64,000 nt of DNA, taken from assembly GCF_037038585.1 (NCBI RefSeq), contig NC_092523.1, forward strand, positions 28,153,501 to 28,217,500, in the 5' to 3' direction. Source of the DNA: Patagioenas fasciata. Taxonomy: Eukaryota; Chordata; Aves; Columbiformes; Columbidae. A program made the translations under genes and the position numbers. The notes under the pieces were generated by a model that was not told the origin of the DNA, ran no database searches, and saw only the letters and a program-made list of their open reading frames with translations. This document shows, in pieces, positions 13,901 through 28,900 of the stretch (within the stretch, counting starts at the first letter, position 1; each line of letters begins with the position of its first letter).

Positions 13901-16900
13901 TCTGCACATGTCATCTTTTCTCTTGCTGAACATCCCACCCACAAGACTTCTGGTTGCACAGGACATTTCTTGGAGAAGCTGAAAACTCTGGGGAACTGCA
14001 ACCTGTTTGGAACGCTCAGAAGCTAAGTGGGTCCAGAAAAATAATTTAAGCACCTTTTAATTAAGCCAGATAATGATTTGTTGTTGTTGTTGTTGTTAAG
14101 TCATTATTATTTACCAGGACTTCACATCAATTTCTGTTCTTCCTCTTATAATGCTATACAGGTATAATAAACTTGTTAAATTACTTTGTCCCTTATCTTT
14201 GTTAGCAGCTTAGGAAGCTGATGGCTGTACCTGCTTTTAGGTTTGCAGATTACATTAGTTACGGATTCACAAAATCTGTGCTTGTTCTAACTTATGTAAT
14301 TATAAACTTTCCAAATATCATCAGCAAAATGTTTGTTTGTTTGTTTTTACCTCAAATTACTCCAGGTCATCTGACTATTCTCCTGAATGAGATACAAAAA
14401 CTCAAGTGTGCTTGAAGACAAAGCTATTTTAAGTCAGGTAGCTAACAGATTTTCGAACAGTGTATCTTTTGATATTGCAGCCCAGATCTTCAGCTGATGT
14501 GAACTGGTGTATCTCTAGTAGAATAACTGGATCTACCTGCACCAGAGACAATCCATCCATATAAGCCCAGGAACATGTAAGAAAATACATTGTTTTCCAA
14601 ACTGTAACTTAGAAATTCACCTTTTTCAGTCTCTTACAGTGACATCGGAGTTTGACCTTCTGGCTGCAGTTCAGAGGGCAGCTACCTGAATGGCAAATCT
14701 CTTTACACCGGTGACCACAGGGCAACTATAAAGAACAGAAAACACAAATAAAACACCCACATCAACGAATTATTGTAAAACTACAAAGAATCTATGAACT
14801 GATTTTATCTCAGACACAGCAGCTTAACAGAAAACTAATTCAGCTTATCAGTTTTTCCACTGTGAAATAGTTGTTTTTTTTTTTCTGTTTGGCAAATGCC
14901 TTCTTGTTATTTACTCTATTTCAGTTTCTGTAGAATGAATTATCTTTTATTGGCACAGTGTTCTGGTTTTGGCTGGGATAGAGTTCATCTTCTTCCTTGT
15001 AGCTGGTATAGTGCTGAGTTTCGGATTTAGTATGAGAAGAATGATGATAACACATTGATGTTTGGGTTGTTGCTAAGCAATGTTTTCAACATTTATAATG
15101 AAAATATTATCATTCAATTATTAAGAACTCAGATACTAATTTAAATATGCGGTTAGCAATATAGCAGTGCTCCCAGTATTATATTAAGGAACAAGAAAGC
15201 AAACCATTTTTTTCATTTTCTGTTAAGAAGTTGACTGAAAATATACCTTGCTTATATACGTACCTACAAGAAATCTTCACAAAAGTGATCTTTCATTTTC
15301 AATTACATAATCCAATACTGTTAATAACTAAAAGTGGAATATCACATAAGACATCCAGTTAATTTATAGAGGCAGCTTTAAATCCACCAACTATTTAAAA
15401 TGGCATTTGATATTGTTCTTCATAAAAGAGCGAAATTTCACTTCTTCGCCATCATCAAGGGATTAACACAATTTGGAAAACACTGTGAGACATACAATTT
15501 TAAAACATTTTTTCATATTTATTAAAAACTGAAAAATGTATACATACTACATCACTGCACCCACAAGAATAAGAATGCTAAATAAGATAGCTACAAAATC
15601 CAGGTGCAAACACTTCTTGTTGATTCTCAGAAGTTCATTGGAACTGGCTCAAGCTCTCAGCTAGTACCATGAAACACACACCTAAACAGAATGCAAAACT
15701 TTCCAACAAAAATTATGGAACAGACACACATATTTTCATGTCCATGCCAGTCACAAACTGTTATTACACTGATAGATACTTTGCAGTTTAGGCTCATTTT
15801 TCTTAGTCAATGTCTAGGCAAATTTCACACAGGACTAAAAGGAACCTTTAAGTCATCATGTTCAGTCCTAAAGCCCAGTGCTCCTAAAGGCAGGCACCTC
15901 CTATGATGCCCTAGGACTGGGTAAAGCCTTGCCATGAAAACAGTCCCCCGTTCTGCCCCTACTTTCACTGTTTTGCTAAGGAGGCTGTTTCAGGAACTCT
16001 CTATAAGATGCAAGAGCTTTTCTAAATCTCCTACATTTATTCTACACTAGTTTAAACCCATCAGGTCTTATCCTGATATTGAAATATTTCTCTGCTGTCC
16101 TTTCATAAAAGGCTCTTTATTCCCATAGTATTTCCTTCATAGAATTTCAACCAGTTTAAATCTGTGTTTCTTGAATACGGTAGCCAGAACTGCATGTAAT
16201 ATTCCAAATGACATCTCAGCAGGAAGGACTCTGTACAATGTCTTAATTGCACCTTATTCTTAATAGAATATCTTCCCCAATACATCTTCAGCTCTCATTT
16301 GCATTTCTCTCCATGCTGTGACAATAAGAATTTCTGCTGTTTCCTGGGAGCTTATTATTAGCCTTGACATGCATGGTCTCCTTTTTTTTTTTTTTTCCTG
16401 TATCTAATAACATGCCCCAAATACATGTGTTCTGCAGATGCATTTCCTCAGTTGTCATGTACTGGCAACACTCCATAAATTTTCATCAGAAAATTCCAAT
16501 ATTTTTTGGTGCAAATGTCATTACTGAAAACAATGCAAGGTCAGGCGTAAATCCAGTTCTTGGGAAAATGTCATTACTGTTAATATCTCTTGGTCCAGCT
16601 TTTCATTTAGTTTTGTTCTTTTTTATTTGGGTGGGGTGGGGGGGGGGTAGGGAGAGTTTAAACAAAAATAGTAAAATACAAGCAGTTGTTTCCTTTAGCC
16701 CACCTTTATCCTTGTATTAACCCTCTTCTGGATCTGAACTAGCTATTCACTAAGTGGCACTGACTCAATTGCTCTGCTGAAGCCTTATGTAGCAGATCTA
16801 ATCTACTTCCCTTATCTGGAGGGGAAAAAAGATAAATTGGTCATCTTATCAAAGAAGGAATTTAGGTTTGTTTTTGCATTTTGCCTCATTTTGAAAGGAT

Positions 16901-19900
16901 GAGAGGAGAAACTTGTCTTTAAGTTTTGTATGCTGCTGACATCAGATTACCAGCCAGAACAGAGTCTAACAGCTGAGGCTGCTCACCAGTGACCACAACC
17001 TCTGCAAAATCAATTTGCTACTGTATGACCTCTATGCAGCAGAGGGTCCTTCTCCCTACCCAAAAGCATCATACACAGTAACATGATCTAGTCACACGTG
17101 CAAGTCATCCCATGCTGACCACAACAATCCATGGCTAGAACTATTACTTCCAGCTTACTCTTCCATAATAATTAGGCACTTTTCCATTATTAGCGTTAAA
17201 GCCCAAATAAACAGCCTTATAACTGACATGTCAGAGCTGCAAATTCAAGGCAGTGGCGCTCTCCTCAACTTCCAGGTGCTACTGCAATAAAATTCTTACA
17301 TTACGTTCCATTAGAGAAAAATGTGCATAGCACAGAAATACGTTTAATCCAATAATGAAATCCAAATTTATGCATTTGGATCTTTGCACAGAGCTACACA
17401 GTTCACATCCACAGAGATGCAGGACACGAAGGAAGCTGACAGTGTAACTTCCTTTTTACTCACTCCGATGCAAAACCAACATTAAAAAAAATAAAAATCA
17501 AGTGGAGCAGTGAAATGAGTGGCAAAACATTGCCCCACAATCTCAGAAAACAAAAGCAATCTTACTGCTGCTTCTGCTGGATAAATAATGTAGTGGGAAG
17601 GGATTTTTTTTTTTGCTTGTTTTTAAGCGCCTGTGCTGAGCTACTTGCCGCTAAAACAGAAAGCACGTGCCCCTTTAGATCTTTTTCACTGTAAAAGATC
17701 TCTGTCAATAGCTTGTGGACTAAAGACCAAAATGAATGGGCTGTTTGACATGGCAAGGCCTTTAAAAGAAAAGGATTTAATCCACAGCCCTAAAAACAAA
17801 TCAGAAAAATCCTACAAATATTTTCCCCATAGGCAATGCATTTGGAGCTTCACTTTGTCTGATGATTATAAAAACCATCAACATTTATGGAGGCTTAACT
17901 GACCTGCACTAAAAGGTAATAAACACAACCTTTTAATACACACCTGATAATAAGGAAAATAACCCACTAATAAAGAAACTAATCCCAAAAGCTAAGTACA
18001 AAAGATCAGTTTATCACTTCCAAGCAAAGGAGCAGACACTTCAGTTCAAAGGGTGGCCCTGCCCCAGAGATCCTATGAAAACCTCCACTGCTTAAGCCAG
18101 ACATTGAGGAAAATCCTCTCACTATGGACCAAAGCTGTGCATTTTCCCTTTGAAATTAAATTTCTGCAACCCACATAGATTTTTAACCTGTGTTTACAGA
18201 ATTTATTAAGCATTCTGGTAGTAAAATTTATTTCACTTATTTAAAAAAACCAAAAAGCATACTCTTTAAATTTATGACACTGTCCCTCCTGCACTATCAT
18301 GTTAAAATAAATTTATCACAATGGGGTCCCATATTTCACATCAAGACAGTAGCAGAATACACAGCAGAAGTACAAAGTATGGTTATTCTGTCAGATAATA
18401 CTAATTAGACAGAATAAAGTGTTAAACACATACCCAAAGATACTGATATGAATACGTAAATGATGAAAACTGATAGACTGTTAGAACTTCTGTGTAAGAA
18501 TTGTCCCAAAACATCTGCAAACATGATCATAAGAATTTAATCACCCCTGATTAAAAAAAAAAAAAAAGTTAAATTTCCTTCAACAGGATATTTTGTTATT
18601 GCTACCAAACAAAAGAAAGAGCTTTTTAATTAAAGCATCTCATCCAACAGCTGTGGCTATATCAAAGAGTTTGCTTCTCCCTAAAGCAGAAAGGAAATAC
18701 AAGCTGTACTGTATAATACCACAAGTCATTTTTATAGTTTCACACTGCCATAGCCAAAGCAAAAAGCATGAAGCCTTTCAAAACTTTCAGTTTCCTGCTG
18801 TGTTCTTTCAAGGCACCGAACAATACAACTGATTTTCATAATATCCAAATGTATCATGCTACCTTTAATTCTAATATGGTAGTAAACTGTCTACCCCAAT
18901 TTCCATTAACCAAAAAGAAAAACAACTCAAACCTTAGACTTCAGTAAAATACTGCACTCTACTGAACCTAAGCTGCACTCCGCTAAGCTTGGTGGAGTGA
19001 CGGTGCACACTGATTTTTAGCAAACAGCAGCTTAACTCTGCTAATGATCCAAGGTCAGTTTCTGACATTGAATAAGAAAATTTTCATAAAATGCTAATTT
19101 GAACTTTACTTGAGACTGTCAAAACTTCACACAAAACATTTCCAGTTTAGTTTTGTGCAGACATATTTGTCTTGTAAACTTTAAATGTTCTAAATTCAGT
19201 ACTCTTATCCATCTTATCTTTCCAAGGCCAAGGTGTTTGTAAGTTCTTGTTATGAGGTCCCCACAATGGGCTTGATCTATATTTGCCGGGGAGGGGTGGT
19301 GGCAGTGGCAGGGCGATGTCTGTTAAGACTGCTCCTTCAACTTGTGTTTATCAATGATTTCCTTAAAGGAGAACTACCAGTATAATTTGTATTATGATAC
19401 AGCTAGTTGATTTTCCCAAAGCTGCAGACAAATGTTGCATACTTATAAAACAGACAAAATATCCCTAGCACTGTTCAATACTCAGAGAAAAAGGAACAAT
19501 TTTTTAGGCAAAAAAATAGTTAAAAAACCCCATACCATACATATAAAGCTACTGAAATAGGATCTGAGGAAAGCAGGATGAACTGCAACACAAAGATATT
19601 AACTACATAATACATTTTTTGTTTTGTGAAAGCAAAGAGCTATTATCACAGGAAGGGAAGAGCATGCATTTTTATATCATCTGCATTTACTAAAAGGATT
19701 CTCTGGATGGCAGAAGCTGCATAAAACCTTATTTTTCAAGCCACCTATAGGAATGAGAATTTTGGAGTTAAATAAAAGCTTTATAAAAATAAAGCGAACT
19801 CTCTTGTCCTAAGCTTTCTTTCACATCCCTCTAAATTAAGTAAAAAAGACATCATGTGTGGAACAGGGCAGTTCTGAACCACAAGCTAGAATTCAAGACC

Positions 19901-22900
19901 ACTACCAGATGGATTTTAGATCCCAGACTGAGTCTTGGGAGTATGTCCAGAAAAATCAAAATAGTTACATTAATCAAAGGCAAAGATGAGATATGGAAAA
20001 AAGAATCTTTGAAGAAAGGCTCAAGTACAGGAACACGTAGTTCATATTAAGAGATCATAAGCACTCTTGAAAATAGAGAAGGAAGCCTTGGAGCAAATAA
20101 AAACCAAAGTAACAGGGAGAAAAATGAAAGGACAGAATTAAGAGGTAAATGGACAATGAAATAATATCCAAAAGTGTTCCCACGCCAGGAAGAGAGCTTT
20201 CAGACATCCAGATGAGAAAATTGTGACAAGCACATTCATTCACAGAAAAAAAAAAAGGCATCAGAAAGGCATCTACAAGGGCAAAAAGCAGAAGATAAAG
20301 TAGGTATACAGCACAGAGCACGACCTTCCTGATGGGGTGAACCCAATCTTGTCTGAAAAACAGAGGAACAGAGGCTGTTGGGAATTTCTTCATTTACTCA
20401 AAACAAACAAAAAAAGTTTTTAAATAAAGGTAAGGATTCAAATTTGATGCTTCTTGACACTGGAAAATAATGAAAAAAAAAAAAAAAAGACAATTTTGAA
20501 CCTACATTTATAAGGTTGAGGCAGAATTCAGAAGTACCAGAGATGACATAGGGCAGAAGTCTCAGACTAGAGGACACCATAGGCAGACCAGCATAATGGA
20601 ACTGAGTTGAATCAGAAAAGGAGAATGGGTTGAATTAAATTTTTAATGAGTGTCAGCCAAATATTGCGTGAGACAGAGACTCAGCTACACAGTAAAAGGC
20701 CAAACCAGAACAACAAAATAATAAGTGACTACTGGATAAAATATTTTCCTCAGCACATGCATTTTTATTGCATGGAAGGAGAATGTCTCGGAAATTCTAG
20801 CGAGTTTAGCAGTGGAAACACTTTCCAAACATTCCTGACTATTCCTGGTTTTCCACTTCATAAATTTTCTAACCCTACAGTGGAGAATGGAGAAAAGAAA
20901 GGGCTGTTGCTCTCACCACAACTAATGACAACTAAAGAGCAAACATGCAATAACAAGTAATGCGTGGACTACTGAAAGCACACAAGCAGCACATAACTTA
21001 TTGGGAGGGACAAGGAAAAAGTCATTTGGCCCATTCCTTGTGTCTTAAAGCAGTCTTATCCACATCTGGACAAATCCTGATACGTGTCTAAGCCACTATT
21101 TCTGAAAACCTGGTGGCTTCTCCAAGCAGTTATTCCCCTGCTCCACAAGTTTTACTCCTCAAAGGTAGTATCTAACGTGGATCTTCTTTACTGATGCCTA
21201 TATACGCTGGTTCATAGTCTATGCATCATGCAATAAGGATATTATTCTTCTCTTCTTTACAGAGACCCTTTAGGTATACCCAGATACAGTAGAAAGATTA
21301 ACTGGCTTGTCTTCTGTTTCACACTATCTAACATATATTTCACTAACGCAGCAGGGCATTATTAACCCATTTCACGGGTTAAGTTGCAGACAGGGATTAC
21401 TAGACCTGCACTTAGATGAGAATATTCACAAGCATAATTCTCAGCATTCTTCCTAATCAAACAGCATCCTGTTATTTTGAATATATAAATTTAAGACCAG
21501 TTTTTAAGCATGTTAGAGGACATACTCTTCCACATTCAACCTCACTTGCCTCCTTAAACATTCAAGCCAGTAATGCCTTGGAGACAAATCTATTATGCTT
21601 CAATATAACCTTTCAATTTGACAGGAACACTTTAATAACTGCCCTCTGAGTACAGCTCACTAACCACCTCCACATCTATGAGTTAGCCTCTTCATTAAGA
21701 CTGAGCTTCTCTAGTTTGCTTGGCCTATGAAATGGTACCATAAACCTTACAAAAAAGGTAAAACCCACAAAATTCCACACATTCATCAAATCAAGTATTT
21801 CTTGGTTAATATGTCTTACCTCTTTTGGACATTGATTTTTGCAGGAAATAAGAAGCTCCTTTTCTTTTAAATCAGCACTTGTTAATTTTCTGTAAAATAA
21901 AAGCTGTATTTGTGATAAATTCCAAATTAAAAACAACAGTAGTCAATACAATTAGGGGTATCTTTTTAGCATATTGCACTGTAAAGAAAAATGGGCTCAT
22001 TTATCCACATCCTGTGGGACTAATGTAAACTACATTATTTTACAGACAAAGGCACAGGAATTTAGAGGATCTGAGGTACTCTTAAGAAATGGCACAAAGA
22101 AGAGCACACGTGCATGGGATGAACGTCTTCAGAGCAATACACGGAGGACAACACTTAAATGTACGAGCCCCATTTTATATTTAGTAAAGCATAGCCTATC
22201 CTCTATACACACACAAATGACTAAAAAGGAGTATAAATGATTACTAAGTTTTCCAATTAAAAGAGCTAGAGATTGAAGGACATGAGTTATAAAGATGTTT
22301 TACACTAACTACATACTAACTACATTAATCCTAATTCTTGTTTAAAAATTCTTCTTTTACATGTTGTAAAAGAACCACAACAGAGGAAACATTATGCAGA
22401 TTACTGTATTTGCATAACTGAAAACATTTACTACGTTATAAAAACCACCTCTGCTCATGAGACTCCATGCATTTATAATTTCAGCAGTAATACCAAATAA
22501 ACCACTGGTAAATTTTAGATAGAAGAAAAATTATGATACAAATTATAACCTTCAACAGAAATTTTACAACTTGCCAGAAGCGTAGCTCCCATTCCCAGAC
22601 ATTTCAAATGGTTTCCAGTTAGTAGCATTCAAATTAAAAGCTGGGTTCAGTTCTGACACTTACAAGCATTCAATATACAGTATTGATAGTTTGCAGTGAC
22701 ACTTTATTTTAAGCATCTGGAGACATGATGGACAATTCCCAGGATGACAGGGCAAAACACATCGGTGAGGACAGCCAGATGGCCGGGGCTTGGTACACTC
22801 CTCTTCACACTGTGAACATTCTGCACCTGCCTAACAAAATAAAAACAAAGTCCTAAAGGAAGCGCCAAACATTTGTTTGTTAGATGCTATTAACAAACTT

Positions 22901-25900
22901 CTATATAGAAGAGAGTTGGGGTGTCTTTTCTAATGAAATCCAGCTCCTCAGCAAGATACCGTTTAAGCAAAAAAAAAAATTATTAAAATATGCTTTTAAA
23001 AGAAAAGCAGAAATACCAGTGTTTGTCAGTCAAAGAGACAGGGTTCTATTGTGCTTCCTGGGCTTAAAAAGACCTCTTAATATTAGCGCTTTGGAAAATT
23101 GCCATTAAGCCTGTTAATTCTCTCTGGAAAACTGTTACGAAAAAAAGTAATTTCCCATCACGTTATTGTGATACTTTAGTCATGACATCCTGCTCTGTAA
23201 TACAGGGGTGGGAAGTTTGTTTGCTTGATTTTAAGATGCAAAATAAGTTATTCCATTTCTGTATGTGTACGGTAGTTTATATAATCTTCCCAAACGTATT
23301 AGCTTAGGTATATGCTGGGAGCTGCTAAGGCGTTGCTTCTGCTCCATACATTACACAAGGTCTACAAGAGCTCTGGCATCATCCTCATTCCAGGTGACGT
23401 GATCAACCTCAGCATAACATGACAAATATCAGCACAGGAAATTAAGCTCCATTTCTATTAATATTCTTATCTCAATAACTCATCCACAACCCTAGTTTGA
23501 TATCAAACACACACAGACTGACATGATTTATCAACTAAGCCTACATAGGACAGTGTTTAAGGCCCATCATCACAATCAAACAGTTTCACAGAAGTTAGTC
23601 AAAGCCAATCCAAGAATGAAGCTACACAATGCTTTCGCCAACATTTCACTTTATGCTGTTCAAAATAAGGGCATAAGAACTAGTTTTTAATAGTTTCTCC
23701 CGTTTTTCTTCCTGTTCCCTCTTTTGCTACTTCTACAGTTGAACAATTTTTGCTGAAATTTAAAAAGGAATCTTTGTGCAATGATCCTTTACAAAACCTA
23801 ACCCCCCAATATTCACATCTAAGACAATAACAACTGAAAGCATTCAGAAAAAGAATGTAACATAAAAATTAATAGTAGGTAAAAGCAAGCAGCTGGCCTT
23901 TCTGCAACGTTTTCTAACACAACTTGCATAACAAACCTAAATTCCAGACAGAAAAAACATTATTCAGACATATAAACAAGAAGTCTAATCAGCCCTTTCT
24001 GAGTACATGTGCAATTTAGGCTATCAAAACAGAACGAAAGTTCTAAAAGTCGAAACCAACTTGAGTTTATAAAAATTCAAAGAAAACTGAGGAGGAGATT
24101 TACCCATATTTCACATGCACATAGACTCCCATTTTCTGAGAATTTATTGTCTCATTCAAAATGGATCTAGGAATAATCCCATGCCACTCAGATTTTAATT
24201 TATTTAACAGAAGGAGTAAGCAGAGGCCCTCTCATAGTAATAAGTAAAGATGCTTCAACAACTGCCACTCTCAGTATTTACTGATGTCACTATATTGGTG
24301 AAGGTTACTCTTCTACAACTCGCACTAACAGCTCATACTCCTCAGAGAAAAGTTCCACAATCTTTAATAGAATAATACACTAACTGCAATATATAGTTAC
24401 TAGATGACACCATCCATTCTAGGATTGGAATCCACAGGGAGATCATCCTATTTAACATGTAACAGTAAGTTAACACGTAATATTTATGTTTTGTTCCCAA
24501 CTGAATACTTGCTCAGTTTTTTAAACGCCCAGAGAGACCATGCTTTTCTACATTAATGCCTTAAAAACTTAAAAAACTGGTTTCCTCCAAATAATGATTC
24601 TCTCAAATAATAATCTATGTACCTTTGACTGCTCAGAACTAGAAAGGTTTTCAGCTTTGTACTTAATTTTATTTTTGTTTCATATTATTTTCAGCAATTA
24701 ACACTTACAGCTTCTCAATCACATAAATGACAGTTTTGAGTAAACATTGATAAACATGAATATATCTCCCCAGTGCTTTAAGAAGTCTTCACCTATCCTG
24801 CAAGATTTTCATTGCGCTCTCCTAAAGATTTGTTAGCCTCCTCAAGCCATTTACAGGTCTCCTCAGTAAACGCTTTCCCCAGTAGATTGCAAGTGCATTT
24901 GCATATACAGATTATCAGTTCACTTGATCTTGACAGTTACAAAAACTGACTTTAGAAGAGACTTATCAAGAGTGTTATAAAGTGTTTGATGAAAACAAAG
25001 TAATGCACATTAACGTAAAACAAAAAAGTGTAGCATTTGCAAAATATGTAATATTGTATCAGTCTTCTAGTCCAGAGAAGTATAGATTAGCTAAATGTCA
25101 CAGCATCAACAGGAACAGAACACATGACAAGTTTCCCCATGGAATCTGGAACAGATCCTGTGCCTTCCAGATCCAAATTCTTTATTTTCAAGTCAAAACT
25201 GAAGACAATGTACAAAATACACAAAAACAAAAGCAAAAAGGAAATCAACCTACCTTCTTTACATCTGCACTACTGTTCAATTCAGTAACGCGATGACATT
25301 CTTTCATACAGGTGTGATTCTGACAATCAAGAAGCCGCCCACAAAATCTCTTACATGAGTAGGGATTTGCAGAATGACATGGTAATGGACTAACCTAAAA
25401 TTTAAAAATAAATAAATTTAAGTATATATATGCACAGATAGTGTACACATACACGCATCACCTGTGCTGTGTGTGATACATATATACAGACACAATATAT
25501 ATATATGCACACACAGAGGCACAATATCATTATAGAGAAATTTTTGTTCTTGAGTATCTTTGTTAAAAGAAGAAAACCAGTGCAACATGTATTTGTCTTT
25601 TTTTTTTTTTTTTTAATCAGACTTCAGGTTCCCATCCCAACATAACCATACACATTTGTTTTACACTGATTATACCAGTTATAATTATTATTTTTTATTA
25701 ATTTGAAATTAAATTAACATTTTAGAATTTTAATTTTAAAATTTATTAATTAAGCAAGCTAACTTTCGCAACTTTTTTTTTAATAGACTATTACATTCTC
25801 CAATTTTTTAGTGCAATTTATTCCTCCTTTCCACATTGTATTTGTGCCTTGCATTAAAAGTTCCTAAACTCCTTTATAGTTATTGTAGAAGACAGTTACA

Positions 25901-28900
25901 GTTTACTTTCACAGGATTAATTGTGTTACGGTCATCATAAACCCAAAACATTTTAAAATTCTACCAACAGACAACAATCTGCAAGCCAGAAATTCTAAAA
26001 AACAAACACAACAAATACAGCTCAAGCAACTGGGAAGGTGAAGAAATAGCTCTATGACAGGACTAGGAGTTTAATGTCTTACGACATATATGCACTTTCT
26101 AATATGAAGTTAACACTCCAGTTAACACGCCTTTGCAGTACTATTCAGAGCATCTATTCAGAAGACTTTATTCTTCATTACTACTGAAATGGAATGTAAA
26201 CTCCTAACTTGGTTACCTAGATTATTTTCCTAAAGCTTAATAGTACAAGGCCCTCCATATCACAAGTATTAGAGGAAACCCACTGTTCCCATTTCCCAAC
26301 CATTACATAATATTCACAAGAACAAAAAGTTTCTCTGATGATGCTGTCAAAAAAATTTATTTTTTTTTTCTTATTATCATGATCATTTAGTGGAGAAAAA
26401 GAGAAATTATTTGTGATGTTATTACGCAATAGACTAACGTGACATAACTCACTTTGACTAGACTAAGGGTGTGATTTTGTGTTGCAGCTAAAGTTGCCTA
26501 AGAGCTCTGTACTGTATCCCTTCCGTTTCTCCTTTCCAACTCTACAATCCAAATTCCACTTACTTGGAACAAGTCCTACCACACATCTGTCTTTAGAGCA
26601 AGACAATTCAACTAGTCAAAATGGAAGCAAAGGAATTAACAGGAAAGGATTCCTTTTCTTTTTGCTAGGTTTGCAAGTGGATTGGCCATGCAACTGGGTA
26701 AGCACCGGAACAGAGACAAGGGAAGAGAGGACGGTCCCCCACAGGACTGAGTGAGGGACATTTTCCCTTCAGTGCTGTCCATGCTGACTTCCCTCAATCC
26801 TAAAGCAAAGATATACAAAGTAGGATTTCTATCCACTTGCCTATAGAAATGTTTTCCGGGCTTCATCAAAAAAAAGGCTATACTCCGCATCAAGTCATTG
26901 CAAAACACAATTTCTTCCCAAGACTCCTTAACTCCTTCCTCCTCTACTCATCCTGACCCAGAGAGACTCTGCAAACAGGAGCCTGCATGGCAGGCTGAAC
27001 ATCAAGCACGGAATACACAGGAGAAAATCTTGACGCTGTCCTGTCCAACTACTCTCCCATCCCTATGTCAGAGCTGAAGCTCATTATGCTGGCTAAAGCA
27101 CTAATACAACCACAGCAAGCAGCCTAAATGCTTGGTTTGAACTCCTGCCACGAACATCCTACAACTTGGTCTCTGAGGGTTTATGTTTCTGTTGACCAAA
27201 TGAGCAAATGCCATCAGCAGGTCTAATAAAAAGAAGGTCTGAAGTGGAGAATAGCACTATACCCAGCTAACACACACCAATTACCAAAGCTTTTGTCACT
27301 CCTAATATCCTGTCCCTTCTCATCCTCTTCCATCTCCCTCCTCCTCCTTCCTTGGAGTCACAACTTCCTTTCAGTAGCAACATAAGTAGTCAAAGGATGC
27401 TGGAAGGTAAAAGAATGAATGAAAAGGCAAACTAAACATTAAGATCTGCCACTGCCCACTTCTCTACCTTTCCTTGCTCCCCTATTTCCACTCATTTTTT
27501 TATGACTACTGGTTCTGCTGCGGTTCAGGCAGCTACAGCAGATCAGGGCACTAATAGCAAATGAGCTCTATGGCTGCACAGTTCAACATGCTGATGAGAT
27601 TCCTTTCACTGAGAGTCAGCCTTCCATCAGATAGGGACACAGCCACCAGCTCCAGTTAAAGAGAACTAGCAGAAGCACGCAGGCAGAAACAGAGCATCCC
27701 CCACATACAGCAGATGAGATGTGATGCTGCATGGAGCTGGAGCAGGGAAGCTCACAAGCCAGAAGACACCAGTAGCAGCTTTCAGAGAGCCAACTGCAGA
27801 GAACAGCCCAGCCCTGCGGCTGCACCCAGCACAGCTCCAGTCCCACTTGTCGACTTTCCCAAGTCTTGAGCCCAATAAAAGACAGAAAGTCTTCTGGAAT
27901 CAATTGACGTTGTAGCCAAAACCAAAAGAATTTCAATTAAATCAAACATACATTATATATTCAAATTTTGTTTCCGTTTCTTGACAAGTCAATCTGTTGC
28001 GGATATTAGTAATAAAACCAAAGGACAAAGTAGAGAAAAGTTCTACTTCCTATAGTTGGAATGCATTTCTGAAATGGCTAAATGGAGGTCGCTACTCTTG
28101 CTACAAGGACGAATATCAAAGAAGCCACAAACTCCAGGAGGTTGATGAGCTGAAGAATAGAGAATGCAGATGAGAACCAGAAGTATTTTATGAAAAATGA
28201 TTGGGAAAAGAAAGAAACTAAGGAGGCGTCATTTTCAGACCAAGGGTCCTTCCACGGATTAAGGAAAGGAAGGCAAGGAAAAGAGGACAAAACAACTTTC
28301 AGAAGTTTTCCAGTACACCTCCCAAATGCATAAAAGCAACTAACAGATACATCAATTGGAATATGAAAATAAAAATCAAGTATAATAGTGCAGGGAAATT
28401 TCTGGAACATTCATAAGGTATTTAGCCATAAAGGTGAATTGCATCAAGTTTTACATTAAATTTTACCTAGAGGTATAATAACGCTCTTCCTCTTATAAGA
28501 GAACCACAGATAATAAAAAACCCAACAACCTTAGAATTATAAAACATAGCATCAAATTCCCACCCAAAAAAAAAAACACCAAAAAAACCCAAGAAGATAT
28601 TTCTATCCGTGTGAGAACAGTAAGACCGATATTACGGTATATTCAAAATATCACGGAAACAAAAACAGAGTGTTTCCGTTTCTCTAGAACATTTAATGAA
28701 ATGAAGCAACTATGAGAGAATTAACTACAGCAGATAAATTAATACCACTTCCAGTTAAGATTTCCTTGTTTGTCTTCAGCAACCTTGTATGTGCTTTAAT
28801 TAATGTTTTTCCATAAAAACAGCTTTTGAATATAAACACTAGCTCTCATAATTTGATTTTAAAAGAGTACATTTATGCTACTGCTATGAAATCCCAGTGC

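Larger units (their letters stand above)
14726..21819 (-). other. NFXL1 intron 18
   Basis: Largest intron, 7.1 kb. Contains an LTR fragment (14959-15086), two ancient CR1 copies (about 15836-16620 and 20990-21690), a G-rich run (16630-16650) and a purine-rich plus-strand stretch (about 19960-20640). Confidence 0.75.

Noticed and set aside
16364-16720. 118-codon plus-strand frame
   Set aside because: It spans an ancient CR1, a T run and a G run; composition is random-like.
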